Shown here one piece after another: positions 61,241 to 64,000 of a DNA stretch of 64,000 nt. Both the position numbers and the translations under genes were made by a program. Numbering within the stretch: the first letter of the stretch is position 1; every line of letters begins with the position of its first letter. The stretch is from Musa acuminata AAA Group (taxonomy: Eukaryota; Streptophyta; Magnoliopsida; Zingiberales; Musaceae): positions 29,583,501 to 29,647,500 of the forward strand of contig NC_088330.1 of assembly GCF_036884655.1 (NCBI RefSeq), read 5' to 3'. The notes beneath the pieces are model-generated. The model was not told the origin of the DNA and did no database searches. It worked only from the letters and a program-made list of their open reading frames with translations.

Positions 61241-64000
61241 ATGTCGCTTTCAAATCCCTTACGTGGCATACTTGATGTCAACCGCCTCACTGGTCCAAAT
61301 TATACGGATTGGCTCCGTAACTTGAGAATTGTTCTCACAGCAGAGAAAATCGTGTACGTCCTTGATACAGTGATGCCTACGCCCGAAGAAGGGGCAAGCG
61401 AGGATGAGATCGCTCGCTACGTGAAGTACATTGATGACTCCACTCTTGCTCAGTGCTATATGTTGGGCTCTATGACTCCAGAGTTACAGAGACAACATGA
61501 AAAGATGGATGTCAGATCCATTCTCCTACATGTCCGCAAATTGTTTGAGGAACAGGGAAGGACTCAACGATATGAGATATCGAAGAGCCTTTTCCGCGCT
61601 AGGATGACTGAGGGGACACCGGTTCAGAACCATGTCCTAAAGATGATTGAGTGGATAGAGAAACTCACAGGTCTAGGAATGGTCCTAGAGGATAACTTGT
61701 GTGTGGACATTGTGCTTCAGTCCCTACCAGATTCCTTTTCATAGTTCATAATGAATTTTAATATGAACAAGCTTGAGGTGACTCTCCCAGAGCTCCTCAA
61801 TATGTTGAGGGAGGCAGAGAGTACTATTAAGAAAGAGAAGCCAGTTCTCTACACTGGTGAGACCAGAAAGAAAAGGAAAGCAGAAAGGTCCCTTAAGAAG
61901 GGAAAGGGCAAGGGCAAACAAGGTAAAGCAAAGGTTGCTAAGAAAGACCCAACAAAGGACAAAGGCCAGTGCTTCCACTGTGGTAAAGATGGACATTGGA
62001 AGAGAAACTGCAAAGAGTACCTTGCAGAAAGGGCGAAACAAAAGCTTGATGAAGCTTCAGGTACATTCATGATCAGTCTCCATTTGTCAGACTCTTATGA
62101 TAACACATGGGTATTGGATACCGGTAGTGCTTATCATATATGCAATTCGTTGCAGGTTCTGGCAAGACCTAGGAGACTAGAGAGAGGCGAGATGGACCTC
62201 AAGATGGGTAATGGAGCAAAAGTTACTGTATTAGCTGTTGGCGAGGTCGCCCTACATCTGCCTAGTGGAGCTTTTATTGCATTAGATGCATGTTATTTTG
62301 TTCCTTCTATTATCAAAAACATTATCTCCATTTCATGTTTAACAGTTAGTGGATATAAATTTATTTTTGAGAACAATGGTTGTTCGATATTATTAGATGA
62401 TAAGATCATCACGAAAGGAACATTGCATAATGATTTATTTATGTTAGACACCACTCCACATATCATGAATGTAAATGTGTCCAAAAGGAAACGAGATGAG
62501 TTGAACAGTGCATACCTGTGGCATTGTAGGCTAGGTCACATCCATGAAAGAAGGATTCAAAAGTTGCTAAATGATGGATATCTAGATCCATTCGACTATA
62601 TGTCTTATGCAACTTGTGAGCCTTGCATTCGTGGAAAATTGACCAACTCTCCATTTAGTGGAACTGGAGAGAGAGCCACTGAGTTGTTGGAACTCATACA
62701 TAGTGATGTATATGGACCCATGTCAACTCATGCCATTGGAGGTTACTCATACTTCATTATATTTACTGATGATTTCTCAAGGTATGGATATATGTACTTA
62801 ATGAAGTACAAGTCCGAGGCCTTTGAGAAATTCAGAAAGTATAAGAATGAGGTGGAGAACCAGACTGGAAAGAGTATCAAAACTCTTCGATCAGATCGAG
62901 GATGTGAGTACTTAAGTACAGAGTTTACTCAGTTCCTCAAGGACCATAGGATATTATCCCAATGGACACCTCCTTACACACCTCAGCTCAATGGTGTCTC
63001 TGAAAGGAGAAATCGTACTTTATTAGATATGGTACGGTCCATGATGAGTTTCGCTGACCTACCCATCTCATTCTGGGGATATGCCCTAGAAACCGCAGCT
63101 TACCTTCTGAACAGAGTTCCAACTAAGTCGGTAGTGTCTACACCATATGAGATATGGAAAGGGAAGAAGTCTGATCTTAAGGTTGTTAAGATTTGGGGCT
63201 GCCCTGCCCACGTTAAAAGACACAACCCCGATAAGTTAGAATCAAGGACAGAGCGATGCATATTTGTGGGATACCCCAAGGAAACTTATGGGTATTACTT
63301 CTATCATCCCGAGGACAAAAAGGTCTTTGTAGCTAAGAGAGCAGTGTTCCTTGAGAAGGAACACATTCTTGACGGAGACAGTGGGAGAATGATAGAATTG
63401 AGCGAGGTTGGAGAACCAAGCTCAAGCACCACTCTACAGCCCGAGTCTGTTCAGGTACCTAATACACAAGTATCAACTTTACGCAGGTCTGATAGAGTAT
63501 CCCATCCTCCTGAGAGATATGTGGGACATATTAGAGCAGAGGATGTAGAGGATATTGATCCTCAGACCTACGAGGAGGCTATTATGAGTATAGACTCCGG
63601 GAAGTGGCAAGAAGCCATGAATTCTGAGATGGATTCTATGTACTCCAATAAGGCTTGGAACCTAGTTGATGCGCCCGAAGGTATTGTACCCATCGGTTGC
63701 GAATGGATCTTTAAGAAAAAGATCGGAGTAGATGGAAAGGTAGAGACCTATAAAGAAAGGCTAGTGGCTAAAGGGTATCGTCAAAGGCAAGGTGTTGACT
63801 ACGACGAAACCTTCTCACCCGTAGCAATGCTAAAATTCATCAGAATTCTATTGGCTATTGCGACACACTATGATTATGAGATCTGGCAGATTGATGTGAA
63901 AACTGCATTCCTCAATGGGAACCTCGAGGAGGAGGTGTATATGATGCAACCTGAGGGATTCGTGTCTAAGAACTGCCCAGATAAGGTGTGTAGGTTGCTT
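61241..64000 (+). pseudogene. Copia gag-pol, one in-frame stop, 3' end outside window
   Basis: A single frame encodes: gag (LTGPNYTDWLRNLRIVL at about residues 16-32), zinc knuckle [14 protein letters not shown] (61969-62010), protease with WVLDTGS (62107-62127), integrase zinc region ([15 protein letters not shown]), integrase core with [24 protein letters not shown] and [19 protein letters not shown], the gag-pol linker [14 protein letters not shown], and RT from [12 protein letters not shown] to [19 protein letters not shown]. The RT YVDD and RNase H lie past the window. I followed the frame codon by codon: the only break is TAG at 61742-61744 in gag, after 167 residues, where relatives have a sense codon. 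It may still supply RNA for mobilisation in trans. Confidence 0.93.

Larger units (their letters stand above)
57982..64000 (+). mobile_element. Angela/BARE-type Copia retrotransposon, near complete, cut by window end
   Basis: Left LTR 57982-59476, primer site 59478-59490, long leader to 61240, then a gag-pol frame that stays open to the last base except for one stop. The 1.5-kb LTR plus ~1.76-kb leader and the gag/integrase motifs fit the Angela lineage. The element interrupts the hAT transposase at its N-terminal side. Its 3' LTR and target duplication are outside the window. Confidence 0.93.

Overview
The window looks like nuclear DNA of a flowering plant: intron-containing genes with GT-AG junctions, AT-rich intergenic DNA, and layer upon layer of LTR retrotransposons, a LINE and a hAT transposon. 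Protein style (GC-rich first exons, plant-only gene families) suggests a monocot. The Angela-type Copia element and the hAT family with GGTACGGTAC-rich ends suggest Musaceae (banana or enset). That last step is inference from memory, not a database match.

Layout. 1-2.3 kb: nothing recognised. 2.3-11.6 kb: a decayed plant LINE split by a composite chromovirus (Gypsy) insertion at 4597-9195 with a 5-bp target duplication. 12.0-12.4 kb: remnant of a miniature LTR element related to the Gypsy LTRs. 12.8-17.4 kb: a young, non-coding LTR element (LARD-like) between 80-bp direct duplications. 17.7-19.0 kb: an apparent MED26-like (TFIIS N-domain) pseudogene. 20.3-22.0 kb: a complete ZIP metal transporter gene (minus strand). 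22-28.5 kb: intergenic, with a second, older Gypsy pol relic on the minus strand.

28.8-49.6 kb is the gene-bearing core, four genes on the plus strand: an RNase P/MRP subunit (POP4/Rpp29 type, 7 exons), a CCR/DFR-like NADPH reductase (6 exons), a PMT23-like Golgi methyltransferase (8 exons) and an intronless glutaredoxin-like protein. I could build complete, in-phase models for all of them and for the ZIP gene. A satellite with a 535-bp period lies between the RNase P and reductase genes. These genes are unrelated housekeeping or metabolic functions with their own promoters; nothing suggests they act as one pathway.

47.7-64 kb: Copia relics, then a hAT transposase gene (minus strand) inserted beside a Copia relic. 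The hAT gene is itself hit twice by the same Angela-type Copia family: once as a 1,495-bp solo LTR (minus) and once as a near-complete element (plus) that runs off the window end. The two LTRs form a 1.5-kb inverted repeat around 2.1 kb of transposase. The leader of the near-complete element carries the most unusual signal seen here: four hairpins with the same apical stem-loop but different lower stems that keep their base pairing.
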